Part shown: positions 1-9,560 of the stretch, piece after piece
Position numbering within the stretch: the first letter of the stretch is position 1
How the letters are laid out: each line of letters starts with the position of its first letter
NCBI RefSeq assembly: GCF_011355085.1
Contig: NZ_VXCP01000017.1
Span: 62,001 to 126,000 of the forward strand
Direction of reading: 5' to 3'
DNA length: 64,000 nt
Origin: Pseudomonas akapageensis
Lineage (GTDB): Bacteria > Pseudomonadota > Gammaproteobacteria > Pseudomonadales > Pseudomonadaceae
The notes under the pieces: generated by a model
Told to the model about the DNA's origin: nothing
The model's input: only the letters and a program-made list of their open reading frames with translations
Database searches by the model: none
Position numbers and translations under genes: made by a program

Positions 1-528
1 CCAGGGCACGCTGACGCGCTGGTCGCGCCCCCAGGTATAGGCCGGGTCGATAACCTTGCTCTTGGGCACGAAGGGCGCACTGTCGCGCTCGTCGTAACTG
101 AGATCCGCATCCGGGTGGCCGATGGTGTAGCCGAACAGCGCCTCGGACCAGCGCAACTGACCGACCAACTGCTTGGCATAGGGGTCGATCAACAATTTGT
201 TGGGGTTGAAACGGTGACCGTTCTGCGGGTCGTACGGGCCATGCACCCGGTAGCCGTAGATCAGTCCTGGATGCGCGTCGGGCAGATAGCCGTGGAAGAT
301 CTCGTCGGTGTACTCGGGCAGCTCGATGCGTTCGAGTTCCACCTCACCACTGGAGTCGAAAAGGCAAAGCTCGACCTTGGTGGCATTGGCGGAAAACAGC
401 GCGAAATTCACGCCCAGGCCATCCCAGGTAGCGCCGAGCGGGAAGGGCAGGCCCTCGCGGATGCGCGAGGGTTCAGCCGCAGGTTTGGGTTCGGTTTTCC
501 TGGAGGAATTCTTTGGTCGAGTAGTCAT
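1..528 (-). CDS. glgX: Glycogen debranching enzyme GlgX (partial, C-terminal part outside window)
   Basis: The first 176 codons are present; the gene runs off the left edge. GlgX is a cytoplasmic GH13 isoamylase-type enzyme that hydrolyses alpha-1,6 branches of glycogen or limit dextrins, supplying linear maltodextrins. The visible part is the N-terminal CBM48/isoamylase domain: PLGATWDGLGVNFALFSANA, then FHGYLPDAHPGLIYGYRVHG and the start of the catalytic domain (SAPFVPKSKVIDPAYTWG). The ATG at 528 follows an A/G-rich stretch. It is the last gene of the glgA-treZ-malQ-treY-DUF2934-glgX run, consistent with joint handling of glycogen and maltodextrins. Confident family call; the full length cannot be assessed. 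Confidence 0.93.
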   Translation of the reverse strand, partial: MTTRPKNSSRKTEPKPAAEPSRIREGLPFPLGATWDGLGVNFALFSANATKVELCLFDSSGEVELERIELPEYTDEIFHGYLPDAHPGLIYGYRVHGPYDPQNGHRFNPNKLLIDPYAKQLVGQLRWSEALFGYTIGHPDADLSYDERDSAPFVPKSKVIDPAYTWGRDQRVSVPW

Positions 529-613
529 GCTCAGTCCTTTCTCTGCTCAGACATGCACGACCCTCCGTCCAGTTCGGGAGGGTGCGTGATGGGATCGACC
601 GAAGGCTCGGGCG

Positions 614-940
614 TCAGTTGGCTGGTGGCTTCTTCGCCGCGCGTGGCTTTTTCTCCGTAGCGGGTTTTGCGGCAGCGGCCGATGCCGGCTTGGCAGCAGC
701 CTTGCTGGCGGGTTTGGCAGCAGGCTTGGCGGCGGCCCTGGTCTTGGGTGCAGCAGCCGGCGCGTCCGGGCTGGTCTTGGCGGCAGGCTTGCGGGTGGGT
801 GTCTTGTTCGGTGCCAAGGCTTCGGCTTCCGCCAGCTTGCGCGCCATTTCCCAATGACGGTGTTCCTGGCCTGTCGGCTTACCCTCCGACTCCCAGATTT
901 GATAGGCGAATTCGCGAATACGCTTGTCGTCAGCACTCAT
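614..940 (-). CDS. DUF2934 protein with Ala/Lys/Pro-rich histone-H1-like tail
   Basis: A 108-residue protein starting MSADDKRIREFAYQIWESEG; the ATG at 940 was chosen over one six codons upstream because the DUF2934 motif begins there. Residues about 1-40 are the short helical DUF2934 domain (R-x-x-A-Y-x-I-W-E-x-E-G-P-x-G-x-x-x-x-H-W pattern). Residues about 45-108 are a low-complexity basic tail built from AAKPA/KPAS units, like eukaryotic H1 or AlgP-type tails. Function is unknown; the tail suggests nucleic-acid or polyanion binding (inference). It sits between treY and glgX with 14 bp to treY, so it is probably cotranscribed. Confidence 0.8.
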   Translation of the reverse strand: MSADDKRIREFAYQIWESEGKPTGQEHRHWEMARKLAEAEALAPNKTPTRKPAAKTSPDAPAAAPKTRAAAKPAAKPASKAAAKPASAAAAKPATEKKPRAAKKPPAN

Positions 941-954
941 TTCAACGCTCCTGA

Positions 955-3741
955 TCACAACTCATTTTGTATGAATAGATTGACAGGGAAGTCTCTCAGC
1001 GCGGTATCCAGCCATAGTTCTCTTTTTTTTGTGACTATGGTTTCGCCGAAAAGTCCCTTCCAGGTGTGTAGCGAATCGGTTGATGGCAGGATTAGACGGG
1101 TGTCTTCCCAGTTCTGTGCCGGGATCAACGGTGAAGTGGCATTGCCAAGCAAGTGGCAGGCCAACCTGGGTACAAGGACGATAGCACGTTGGTCGTCGCT
1201 TTCACGCAGGAAGGCCAGCACCTTTTCGGCGTGCCTGCCATGTACTTCGAGCGCCTGGTAAGTACCCCGCCGGAACAGTTCCACATGTTGTTCGCGCAGG
1301 CCCAGGGTACGGGCGATCAGCGCCTGTTTGATGCGGCCGTCGCGCCAGTGTTCGAGCAACTGCGCGGCACCCAGCGTATCGTCCAGGGCCTGGCGCCGGG
1401 CGGCGAAATCCACCGCGCGGCGGTTGTCCGGGTCGACCAGGCTGAAGTCCCAGAACTCGCATCCTTGATACAGGTCCGGGACCCCCGGGGCGGTCATGCG
1501 CAACAGACATTGGCCGAGGCTGTTGATGACCCCGGCGCAGGCGATGGCCTGGGCGGCGGCGGCGATGGACTGGCGCAATTGCTGGCATTGCGGGTCGAAC
1601 AGCAGCGTGTCGAGAAATTCGCGACAGGCTGTCTCGTAGACCTCGTTGGGTGCGCTCCAGCTGCTGGCCAGTTTGGCTTCGCGCAGGGCTTTTTGCTGCC
1701 AGGCACGCAGGCGTTCGGCATAGGCCTGCAGGCCTGAGCGGTCCTGGGCGGTCAAGTCCAGCGGCCAGCTGCCGAGCAGGGTCTGATAGAGCACCAGCTC
1801 ATCGCCGGCACTGGGCGCGACGTCATCGCACATGGCCGTGCGCAGCGGCGCGGCCAGCTCGTGCCAGAGGTCGATGCGCGTTGCGTACCAGGCACTGCGT
1901 TCGCTGAGCACCGCCAGGCGTGCGCGGCTGTCCTCGCCACGCTTGTGGTCGTGGGTCGCAGTCGCGAGCAGGTTGTCCGGGAAGGTCGCCAGGCGTTGTT
2001 GGCAGGCGGCGTGGAAGTCCTCGGGTGGTGCGCTGAAGCGTTCGGGATCGAAGCCCACGTCATTGCGCGACAGCAGGACTGCCGAGCGGTAGAAGGCGGT
2101 GTCTTCCACGGCTTTGGCAGCGGTCGGCGAAGTCAGTTGCTGGAAGCGCACGCATGCATGGCGCAGGCGCTTGCGTTCGCGTCCGGGTGGCAGGCGACGC
2201 CAGCGTTCGCCACCCAGCCAGCGCTGCAAATGCTCGAGCACCGGCCAGTCGGCCTCGCCCAGGGTGCTGCGTGCGCCGGCGACGGCCCGGGTAAAGAACG
2301 CTTCGTCCTCGACCGGGCGACCACAGGCATGGATATAGGTGCGGTAGACCGGGTAGTGCGCGACCAATTCCTGCAAGGCCCGGCGTATGGCGCCCAGGGT
2401 CAGGTCGCGGGTCAGCAGGTCGTCACGTGCCACCTGCAGCAAGGCCTGGGCCACCGATTCGCAGTCACCGGCCAGGCTGCCATTGAGCACCAGGTGCCGG
2501 GCCAGGCGGACCTCTTCGCTGAAGTCGGCAGGGCGGCCGGTGAGGCTGCTCCAGAGTTCGCCGAGATTGGCCTGGCCCTCGGGGTCATGTTGCAGCAGGG
2601 AGACCTGGTTCATGAATTCGTAGCCGGTGCTGCCGTCGACCTGCCAGTCCAGGTGCAGCTGCTCAGTGGCGCCGAGGATTTTCTCGACATAGATCGGCAA
2701 GTGATCGAGGGCCGCTGCCAGTGGCCGCTCGGCCAACAGGGCGGTGACCCGCCGGCGCAGCTTGCGGCAATAACCGCGAGGGTCGGCCAGGCCGTCGATA
2801 TGATCGATCCGCAGAGCGTCGACCAGGCCGCGCCGAATCAGCTCGAAGACCTTGGCGTGAGTCGCTTCGAACACGGCCGTGCGCTCCACGCGCAGCCCAC
2901 CCAGTTCATTGATATCGAAAAAACGACGCCAGTTGATGTCGTCGGCCGCCGTGCGCCAGCTGGCCAGGCGATAGGGTTGCTGTTCGAGCAATGCGTGCAG
3001 GCGTTCGAAACCGTCGGCGTCGCGTGAATCGAACAGGTCGAGGACAACCTGCAATGCGTGGACGTATGCGGGGGTGCGCGCAAGGTCCGCCAGCTCCTGT
3101 TGCAAGGCGACGGCCTTGCTGCGTGCCTGGCGCTGGTCTTGCAGAGCGGCGAAGCGCGCCCCGAGTTCGCTCAGGCGTGCATCGCCGCCGGCGCAGAGGA
3201 TCCGCGCATAGTCCACCGGGCAGATCGGGAAGTGGTGTTGGTAGTGCTCGATGAAAAAGGCACCCCGGTCGGCGTCCAGGCGCAGGGGCATTGCCCCCGC
3301 CTGGAGCACGCTGCCGTAGTCGCTGGAGAGAAACGGCAGCAACAGTTGCCCTTCCAGCAGAGGGTCCGGCGAGTGCCACTGGATGTCGAAAAACTCGGCG
3401 TAGGGACTGCGTCGCCCCCATTCGAGCAGGTCTTGCCACCAGGGATTGTGCACGCCCACGGCCATGTGGTTGGAGACGATGTCGAGGATCAGGCCCATGC
3501 CGTGCTGACGCAAGGCGGCGACCAGGCGTTCCAGCGCCGCTTCGCCACCGAGCTCGGGGTTGATGCAGGTCGGGTCGACCACGTCGTAGCCGTGCATCGA
3601 GCCCGGCCGGGCGCGCAGCAAAGGCGAAGCGTAGACATGGCTGATACCGAGCGCGGCGAAATAAGGTACCAGACCCGCCGCATCATCCAGGGTGAAGCCC
3701 TGGTGAAACTGCAGCCGTACGCTCGCGCTCAGGGGCTTCAT
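955..3741 (-). CDS. treY: Malto-oligosyltrehalose synthase TreY
   Basis: A 928-residue GH13 enzyme that converts the reducing-end alpha-1,4 bond of maltodextrin to an alpha,alpha-1,1 bond, giving maltooligosyl-trehalose, the substrate for TreZ. Family motifs are visible: VRLQFHQGFTLDDAAGLVPY at the N-terminus, GYDVVDPTCINPELGG, the nucleophile region LRIDHIDGLADPRGY, the acid/base Glu in IYVEKILGATEQL and the third acidic residue in TATHDHKRGEDSRARL. Length is typical for pseudomonads. The start ATG overlaps the malQ stop (ATGA), indicating translational coupling. Trehalose made here would serve as an osmo- and desiccation protectant. Confidence 0.96.
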   Translation of the reverse strand: MKPLSASVRLQFHQGFTLDDAAGLVPYFAALGISHVYASPLLRARPGSMHGYDVVDPTCINPELGGEAALERLVAALRQHGMGLILDIVSNHMAVGVHNPWWQDLLEWGRRSPYAEFFDIQWHSPDPLLEGQLLLPFLSSDYGSVLQAGAMPLRLDADRGAFFIEHYQHHFPICPVDYARILCAGGDARLSELGARFAALQDQRQARSKAVALQQELADLARTPAYVHALQVVLDLFDSRDADGFERLHALLEQQPYRLASWRTAADDINWRRFFDINELGGLRVERTAVFEATHAKVFELIRRGLVDALRIDHIDGLADPRGYCRKLRRRVTALLAERPLAAALDHLPIYVEKILGATEQLHLDWQVDGSTGYEFMNQVSLLQHDPEGQANLGELWSSLTGRPADFSEEVRLARHLVLNGSLAGDCESVAQALLQVARDDLLTRDLTLGAIRRALQELVAHYPVYRTYIHACGRPVEDEAFFTRAVAGARSTLGEADWPVLEHLQRWLGGERWRRLPPGRERKRLRHACVRFQQLTSPTAAKAVEDTAFYRSAVLLSRNDVGFDPERFSAPPEDFHAACQQRLATFPDNLLATATHDHKRGEDSRARLAVLSERSAWYATRIDLWHELAAPLRTAMCDDVAPSAGDELVLYQTLLGSWPLDLTAQDRSGLQAYAERLRAWQQKALREAKLASSWSAPNEVYETACREFLDTLLFDPQCQQLRQSIAAAAQAIACAGVINSLGQCLLRMTAPGVPDLYQGCEFWDFSLVDPDNRRAVDFAARRQALDDTLGAAQLLEHWRDGRIKQALIARTLGLREQHVELFRRGTYQALEVHGRHAEKVLAFLRESDDQRAIVLVPRLACHLLGNATSPLIPAQNWEDTRLILPSTDSLHTWKGLFGETIVTKKRELWLDTALRDFPVNLFIQNEL

Positions 3742-5819
3742 CGATCTCGCTCGCTAGCCTGTTCGCGCGCCTGTGCCAGCAACTCCAGGCGGCGTGCCGC
3801 ATCCAGGTCGTCGAGCAGGCCCTCGCTTTCCGCGCTGAAGCGCCGACGCCAGTTGGGGTGGGTGTCGAGGGTGCCCGGCAGGTTCGGCTGCTCTTCGATG
3901 CCCAGGGCATCTTCGAGCGGCAGCAGCACCAGTGGCGCACGGGTATGGCCGAGGAAACGCACGCTGGCATCGATGAGCTGCTCGGCCTCTTCAGCGTCGC
4001 CGCGAAAATTCTGATGATCCTGGGCCAGGATGTGCCGCAGGCCCAGTCGTTCGTGATGCCGGGTCTGGCGCCAATGCTGTTCGGTGTCGGCGTCGATAAG
4101 CTTGAGCTTGTGGTTCCAGTCGATGTCGCGCGCGCGCCACCAGCCGTCGAGGGTCGGCAGATCATGGGTCGTGCTGGTGGCCAGGGCATTGTCCGGCCAC
4201 TCCAGGATCGGTTTGAAATGACCGGCGTGATACTGCTCGAACAGCAGCACGCGCATGCCGAGAATAGCCCGGGCCGCGAGCTTCTCGCGCAGGCCTTCGG
4301 GGACGGTGCCCAGGTCTTCGCCGAGGACGATCGCCTTGTGCCGCACCGACTCCAGCGCCAGCAGGCGCAGCAGGTCATCGACCGGGTAGTGCAGGTAGGC
4401 ACCTTCGCTGGGCGGCGCACCCAAAGGGATGACCCACAGCCGTTGCAGGCCCATGACATGGTCGATGCGCAAGCCCCCGGCATGGGCGAAATTGGCCCGC
4501 AGCATTTCGATGAAGGCCCGAAAGCCTTTGCGTTGCAGGCCTTCGGGCGAAAACGCGGAAATCCCCCAGCTTTGCCCGCTGCGGTTGAGGATATCCGGCG
4601 GCGCGCCGACGGTAAGCTCACTGAGCAATTCATCCTGCCGGCTCCAGGCCTGGCTGCCGGCGCCGTCGGCGCCAACGGCAAGGTCGGCGATCAGGCCGAT
4701 GCGCATGCCACTGCTGCGGGCGGCGTCCTGGGCCCGCTCGAGGCTGCGGGCCACCAGCCATTGGCTGAAGGCATGGAAGCCGACTTCATCGGCGTTCTCA
4801 GCGGCAAACTGAGCAATCTCCAGGTTGTGCGGGTCGTGCCAGTCGCTGGGCCATTGGCGCCAGTCCTGACTTTTGCCCTCGGCGGCGCAGTGGGCCTGCA
4901 GTGCTTCGAAGCGACAATGATTTTCCAGGGCCTGGCCACCGCTTTGGCGAAAGCTGATGAAATCCTCGTGGAGGGGATGCTCGCCCGCACAGAAACCGTC
5001 ATACAGGGTTCGCAGCAGCAATTGCTTGGCCTGTGCGGCGCCCGGCCAGTCGATCAGGGGCAGTTGCTCAAGACGATGCAACTCGCTGCCAAGTTCGGCA
5101 TCTTCGATGGCGATGCGCACCGCACGCTCGCCGAGGATGACGCCGGGTGCGGCATACAGGCTGTTGAGGAACAGGCGGCTGGAGGGGGAGTAGGGGCTGT
5201 AGCGCTGCGGATCATGGCTGAACATCGCATGCATGGGGCTGATGGCCAGGGCATCGGCACCCCGTTCGGCAGCGCTGCGGGCGAGGACCTCCAGGGCCCG
5301 GGTATCGCCGAAGCCGCCGTCGCCAATGCGGCGAAGACTGTACAACTGGGCACTCAGGCCCCAGATACGGGGTGTCGGTTCACCGGCGGCATCGGCCACG
5401 CTCCAGCAGCGGGGCGGGGCGACGGCCAGGGTAAATTGCTGGTCGCCCAGAGTCACTACTTGATAACCCACCGGCAGCACGCCGGGCAGGGCCGCCTGGT
5501 CGTCCAGGTGCAGATCGAACGCGGTGCCGTCTTCGAGGCTCACGCGGCAGGGCGTCTGCGGGCCGAAATAAACGCTCAGGTTCAATGCCTGGCCAACCTC
5601 GACGGTCAGCAGGGGCGGGAGCTTGTGACCCTCCCGGGCGGCTTGCAGTACTTGCAGGCTGGTTTCCACTGCGCCGGCGTCGTCGGCCGGGTGACCCAGC
5701 CCCGCCAGGATTCGGCGCAATACCGCAGGCTGTACCCGCTGTGGGCGGCCGTTGGCATCGATCCAGTCCACGGCCAGGCCCGCCCGTTGTGCCAGTAAAT
5801 GCAGTTGCTCTTCACTCAT
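3738..5819 (-). CDS. malQ: 4-alpha-glucanotransferase (amylomaltase) MalQ
   Basis: A 693-residue GH77 disproportionating enzyme that transfers glucan segments between maltodextrins. Catalytic landmarks: nucleophile in LRIDHVMGLQRLW, acid/base in VLGEDLGTVPEGLR, stabiliser Asp in STTHDLPTLDGWWRARDIDW. The ATG at 5819 (MSEEQLHLLAQRAGL) overlaps the treZ stop by 8 nt; an in-frame ATG six codons upstream is possible but less likely. Set between treZ and treY, it probably adjusts chain length of the maltodextrins used for trehalose synthesis. Confidence 0.95.
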   Translation of the reverse strand: MSEEQLHLLAQRAGLAVDWIDANGRPQRVQPAVLRRILAGLGHPADDAGAVETSLQVLQAAREGHKLPPLLTVEVGQALNLSVYFGPQTPCRVSLEDGTAFDLHLDDQAALPGVLPVGYQVVTLGDQQFTLAVAPPRCWSVADAAGEPTPRIWGLSAQLYSLRRIGDGGFGDTRALEVLARSAAERGADALAISPMHAMFSHDPQRYSPYSPSSRLFLNSLYAAPGVILGERAVRIAIEDAELGSELHRLEQLPLIDWPGAAQAKQLLLRTLYDGFCAGEHPLHEDFISFRQSGGQALENHCRFEALQAHCAAEGKSQDWRQWPSDWHDPHNLEIAQFAAENADEVGFHAFSQWLVARSLERAQDAARSSGMRIGLIADLAVGADGAGSQAWSRQDELLSELTVGAPPDILNRSGQSWGISAFSPEGLQRKGFRAFIEMLRANFAHAGGLRIDHVMGLQRLWVIPLGAPPSEGAYLHYPVDDLLRLLALESVRHKAIVLGEDLGTVPEGLREKLAARAILGMRVLLFEQYHAGHFKPILEWPDNALATSTTHDLPTLDGWWRARDIDWNHKLKLIDADTEQHWRQTRHHERLGLRHILAQDHQNFRGDAEEAEQLIDASVRFLGHTRAPLVLLPLEDALGIEEQPNLPGTLDTHPNWRRRFSAESEGLLDDLDAARRLELLAQAREQASERDR

Positions 5820-7593
5820 GGGTCGGCTCCGGTACATAGGATGGGGTCAGGCTGACCAGGGTGGTAAAGCGCGGCAACTGTGTGTCGGATGCAATTTCGG
5901 GTGAACTGTGGAACAACCGATGCTCCACCGTTGGCAATGCGGTCGACACGGCGTGTTCGCCAAGGTTCAGGTCAATGCGCAGTTCGCTGCCATCGCCCAG
6001 TTGCCAGCGGGCGCTCAGCGCCTTCTCGGCGAGCACCTGGGCACCCAGCGAGCGACTGCCCGGCAGCCTTGCAAACAGCGTGTGCCGACGAATGGCCAGC
6101 AGCGCGCGGTAGAGCCGCTGCCAGTCATTGTCGTGGGGCGATCGGGTGAAATCCGGGCGTGAATCGAGGAAGGTCTGCAGCGCATTGGGGTCGGGTATCC
6201 GCGCCCGCTGTTGCTCGTCGGCAAAGGTCGCGAAACTGGCGAACTCGTTTCGTCTGCCCTCGCGTACGGCCTGTGACAGCTCACCCGTGTGACTGGTGAA
6301 AAACAGGAAGGGCTCGTCGGCCCCCCACTCATCGCCCATGAACAACAGCGGAACCATCGGCGAGAGCAACAGCAGGGCGGTGGCTGCGCGCAAGGCTTGC
6401 GGCGGGCACAGCTGACTCAGGCGCTCGCCGAAGGCACGATTGCCGATCTGATCATGGTTCTGCAGAAAAAGTATAAAGGCACCCGGCGGCAGATGGGCGC
6501 TGGGCTCCCCGCGTGGGCTGCCCTTGCGGGTCACTTCGCCCTGCCAGGCAAAACCCTGGCCCAGGCAACGGGCCAATTTTTCGATCGGGCGGTCGGCGAA
6601 GTCGGCGTAATAGCCTTCGCGCTCGCCGGTCAGCAATACGTGAAGGGCGTTGTGCCCGTCATCGTTCCACTGCCCGTCGAAGACCTCCTCCAGAAGCCGG
6701 GCCTGGTTGTGTTCGTTTTCCAGGGTCAACCAGACATGCCGTCCCGGATCGATCTGTGCCCGTACCCGCCGCGCCAGATCAAGGCAAAAGCTGGTGTCAT
6801 CGATGGCATGCACGGCGTCCAGGCGCAGGCCATCGAAGCGGTATTCCAGCAGCCACATCAGGGCATTGTCGATGAAGAAATTGCGTACCTGGGGCTTGCG
6901 AAAGTCGATGGCCGCCCCCCAGGGGGTGTGTTTGTCCTCGCGAAAAAAACCCTTGGCGTAGCGCCCCAGATAATTGCCGTCCGGACCGAAGTGGTTGTAG
7001 ACCACATCGAGCAGCACCATCAGGCCGAGGCCGTGGGCGCAGTCGATCAGGCTTTTCAGTTGTTCGGGCGTGCCATAAGAGGCTTCCGGGGCGTAGGGCA
7101 GCACGCCGTCATAGCCCCAGTTACGATCGCCGGGAAACTCGGCCACAGGCATCAGTTCTATGGCGGTGATGCCCAGTTCGGCCAGGCGCGACAACTGCTT
7201 TTCGACCTCGCCATAGCCGCCCATGGCCCCCACATGCAGCTCATAGATGATCGCTTCATGCCAGGGCCGGCCGCGCCAATGGCTGTTGCACCAGGTATAC
7301 GCCTGCGGGTCGACGACCACGCTGGGCCCATGCACGTCACCGGCCTGGGCCCGTGACGCGGGGTCGGGCACGTCCAGTTCGCCATCGATATTGAAGCGAT
7401 AGCGGGTACCGGCCGAGCACCGCGTCTGGATCACGAACCAGCCATCCGCCTGGGGCAGCATGGGCAGTGACTGGCCGTTTTCCAGCTCCACGCTGACGTA
7501 ATACGCGTCAGGCGCCCAGAGGGCGAAGCGGGTGTGCTCCGTATCTACCATGATTGCCCCGTGGGGCCAGGTTTCCATTGACCGAAAGGGCAT
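5812..7593 (-). CDS. treZ: Malto-oligosyltrehalose trehalohydrolase TreZ
   Basis: A 593-residue GH13 enzyme releasing free trehalose from maltooligosyl-trehalose. The N-terminal CBM48-like domain (HTRFALWAPDAYYVSVELEN) is followed by the TIM barrel: IYELHVGAMGGYGEVEKQL, DVVYNHFGPDGNYLG, nucleophile in DGLRLDAVHAIDD, acid/base Glu in VWLTLENEHNQARLL, third acid in LFLQNHDQIGNRAFGERL. I chose the ATG at 7593 (MPFRSMETW), 13 nt after the glgA stop with a GAGAGG overlapping that stop; a GTG at 7626 would overlap glgA. Acts directly after TreY. Confidence 0.95.
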   Translation of the reverse strand: MPFRSMETWPHGAIMVDTEHTRFALWAPDAYYVSVELENGQSLPMLPQADGWFVIQTRCSAGTRYRFNIDGELDVPDPASRAQAGDVHGPSVVVDPQAYTWCNSHWRGRPWHEAIIYELHVGAMGGYGEVEKQLSRLAELGITAIELMPVAEFPGDRNWGYDGVLPYAPEASYGTPEQLKSLIDCAHGLGLMVLLDVVYNHFGPDGNYLGRYAKGFFREDKHTPWGAAIDFRKPQVRNFFIDNALMWLLEYRFDGLRLDAVHAIDDTSFCLDLARRVRAQIDPGRHVWLTLENEHNQARLLEEVFDGQWNDDGHNALHVLLTGEREGYYADFADRPIEKLARCLGQGFAWQGEVTRKGSPRGEPSAHLPPGAFILFLQNHDQIGNRAFGERLSQLCPPQALRAATALLLLSPMVPLLFMGDEWGADEPFLFFTSHTGELSQAVREGRRNEFASFATFADEQQRARIPDPNALQTFLDSRPDFTRSPHDNDWQRLYRALLAIRRHTLFARLPGSRSLGAQVLAEKALSARWQLGDGSELRIDLNLGEHAVSTALPTVEHRLFHSSPEIASDTQLPRFTTLVSLTPSYVPEPTHE

Positions 7594-7606
7594 CCCATCC
7601 AACCTC

Positions 7607-9172
7607 TCAATAGGGGCGGTTGGCACCTACCGCACGCTGGACCAGTTCTTCATAGAGCTTGGCGTAGGGTTCGACTGCCTGGCACCAGTTGAACGGCTGG
7701 GTCATGGCCCGGCAGCGCATGGCATTGAGCAGGTCGGGCTTGCCGAAGACATAGAAGGCCCGGCGCAGTGCCTCTTCGTAGCTCTGCACGGTGGACTGGT
7801 CGAACAGAAAACCGGTGACACCGTCCTCGATGGTGTCGGCCAGCCCGCCGGTGTTGCGGGCGACCGGCAAGGAGCCGAAACGCTGGGCATACATCTGGCT
7901 CAGGCCGCAGGGTTCATAGCGCGACGGCATCAGCAAAAAGTCGCTGCCGGCAAACATGCGCCGGGCGTCGGTTTCGTTGAAGCCGATACGCACGCTGACC
8001 TGGCCCGGAAAACGCTTGGCCAGTTCACGCATGGACTGTTCTTCCTCCGGCTCGCCCCGGCCGATGATTGCAATCTGTCCGCCATTGGCGACGATGAATT
8101 GCGCCACGGCTTCGGTCAGGTCCAGGCCCTTCTGGTAGACCAGGCGCGACACCACGGCGAACAGCGGGCCCTCGGAAGGTTCCAGCTTGAACAGCTCGCG
8201 GACATGCTGGGCATTGACCGCCTTGCCTTCCCAGTCGTTGAGGCTGAAGGGGTGGACCAGATGCGTGTCGGTGGCCGAGTCCCAGCTTTCGTCGATGCCA
8301 TTGGGGATGCCGCTGAGCAGGCCGTGCAGGGCCTTGCTGCTGAGGAAACCGTCGAGCCCGCAGCCGAAGGCCGGGGTAGTGATTTCCTGGGCATAGGTGG
8401 CGCTGACCGTGGTGATATGGCTGGAGTACGCCATGCCGGCCTTGAGGAACGACAACTTGCCGTAGAACTCCATGCCTTCCTGCTGCAAGGCATGTTCGGG
8501 GATCGCCAGCTCAGGGCAGCAGGCCCGGCTGACCACACCCTGGTAGGCGAGGTTGTGAATGGTGAACAGGGTCGGGGTCTTCAGGCCGCGCCAGTGCATG
8601 TACGCCGGTGCCAGGCCGGCCGGCCAGTCATGGGCATGGACCAGGTCCGGCTTCCAGTGGACCATGCCTTCGCCTGCGGCGATATCGGCAGCGGCCAGGC
8701 CCAGGCGGGCGAAGCGGATGTGGTTGTCCGGCCAGTCGCGACCATTGTTGGCGCCGTAAGGCGTGCCTTCGCGCTGGTACAATTCAGGGCAGATCAGGAC
8801 GTAGATGACCAGTCCATCAGGCATGTCCATACGACCGATCTTGCATGGCGGCAGTGCGGCGTGGCCGCCCAGTTCGCCGACGACGTGGATGGGATTGTCG
8901 CTGGCCAATACCTGCGGGTAGCCAGGAATCAGTACGCGAACATCATGCAGGTGACGCATGGCTCTGGGCAGGGCTGCGGAAACGTCGCCCAGACCTCCGG
9001 TCTTGACCAGATCGGCGATCTCGGAAGTCACGAACAGAACTTTCTGTTTGTTGGGATTTTCCCGCTGCTGCCCTTGCAGTGCCTTGCCCGTCGAAGCGAG
9101 ATCCGGCATCGCGGTCTCGCTACCTACCTTGTTGAAATGCTCTCCGTGAGTTTCGACAGCGGCACTGATCAT
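7607..9172 (-). CDS. glgA: Glycogen synthase GlgA (GT5)
   Basis: A 521-residue ADP-glucose-type glycosyltransferase extending alpha-1,4-glucan. The diagnostic donor-binding motif KTGGLGDVSAALPRAM lies near residue 57, after a Pseudomonas-type N-terminal extension of about 40 residues; the C-terminal Rossmann domain carries FAVVSRLVYQKGLDL, IIGRGEPEEEQ and the E-x7-E region LLMPSRYEPCGLSQMYAQRFGS. First gene of the minus-strand glycogen/trehalose operon, so the promoter should lie in 9173-9560. No glgC is visible; in pseudomonads the glucan can instead be built from maltose-1-phosphate by GlgE, encoded elsewhere (family knowledge, not seen here). Confidence 0.95.
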   Translation of the reverse strand: MISAAVETHGEHFNKVGSETAMPDLASTGKALQGQQRENPNKQKVLFVTSEIADLVKTGGLGDVSAALPRAMRHLHDVRVLIPGYPQVLASDNPIHVVGELGGHAALPPCKIGRMDMPDGLVIYVLICPELYQREGTPYGANNGRDWPDNHIRFARLGLAAADIAAGEGMVHWKPDLVHAHDWPAGLAPAYMHWRGLKTPTLFTIHNLAYQGVVSRACCPELAIPEHALQQEGMEFYGKLSFLKAGMAYSSHITTVSATYAQEITTPAFGCGLDGFLSSKALHGLLSGIPNGIDESWDSATDTHLVHPFSLNDWEGKAVNAQHVRELFKLEPSEGPLFAVVSRLVYQKGLDLTEAVAQFIVANGGQIAIIGRGEPEEEQSMRELAKRFPGQVSVRIGFNETDARRMFAGSDFLLMPSRYEPCGLSQMYAQRFGSLPVARNTGGLADTIEDGVTGFLFDQSTVQSYEEALRRAFYVFGKPDLLNAMRCRAMTQPFNWCQAVEPYAKLYEELVQRAVGANRPY

Positions 9173-9560
9173 TGTTTTCTCCCGTGCATTAATACGTGTG
9201 GCAAAGCACCTGAATTATTGTCCTTGGGTCCCCGGTTCCAAGCGCAAAAGCGCAACGCGACTGGGCGAAGAAAGTGCCCGGTGCGAGTAGACGGATTGGG
9301 GTGGGTCGGCAGCGCTTGGGTACTCCAGAAGCGATCGCCTACCTTAAAGCTGACCTACCGGTTATTCAGAAGTTTCGACTTTTTAAAGGCGAATTATCCG
9401 AGCGGTAATGGGGCCGAAATCTGAGTGTAGGAGAGATAGTGGCACGGGGGGAATACATTAATTTTTTTGAGCGACTGACGGTGTCCGGAGGCTCTGCGAC
9501 TTGGTACGGACGTCCTTTGTTATCTGCTTCGGATGCAATCGTTTTGCGCCCGCTCCGCGG
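9173..9560. other. Intergenic region upstream of glgA; orphan open stretch
   Basis: No convincing gene. The stretch holds the glgA promoter (not resolvable by eye). Around 9439-9540 there is a GTG-started frame (RGEYINFFERLTVSGGSATW) after a GGAGAG-like sequence that runs into the downstream palindrome. It matches no family I know, so it is either a gene remnant or chance. Confidence 0.4.

Noticed and set aside
3858..5798. 646-codon open frame antisense to malQ
   Set aside because: High-GC shadow: its codon positions mirror malQ, it has no homology-like motifs and no ribosome-binding site.
7532..9424. 630-codon open frame antisense to glgA and the treZ start
   Set aside because: Shadow of glgA; repetitive Gly/Gln/Val composition typical of antisense frames in GC-rich genes.
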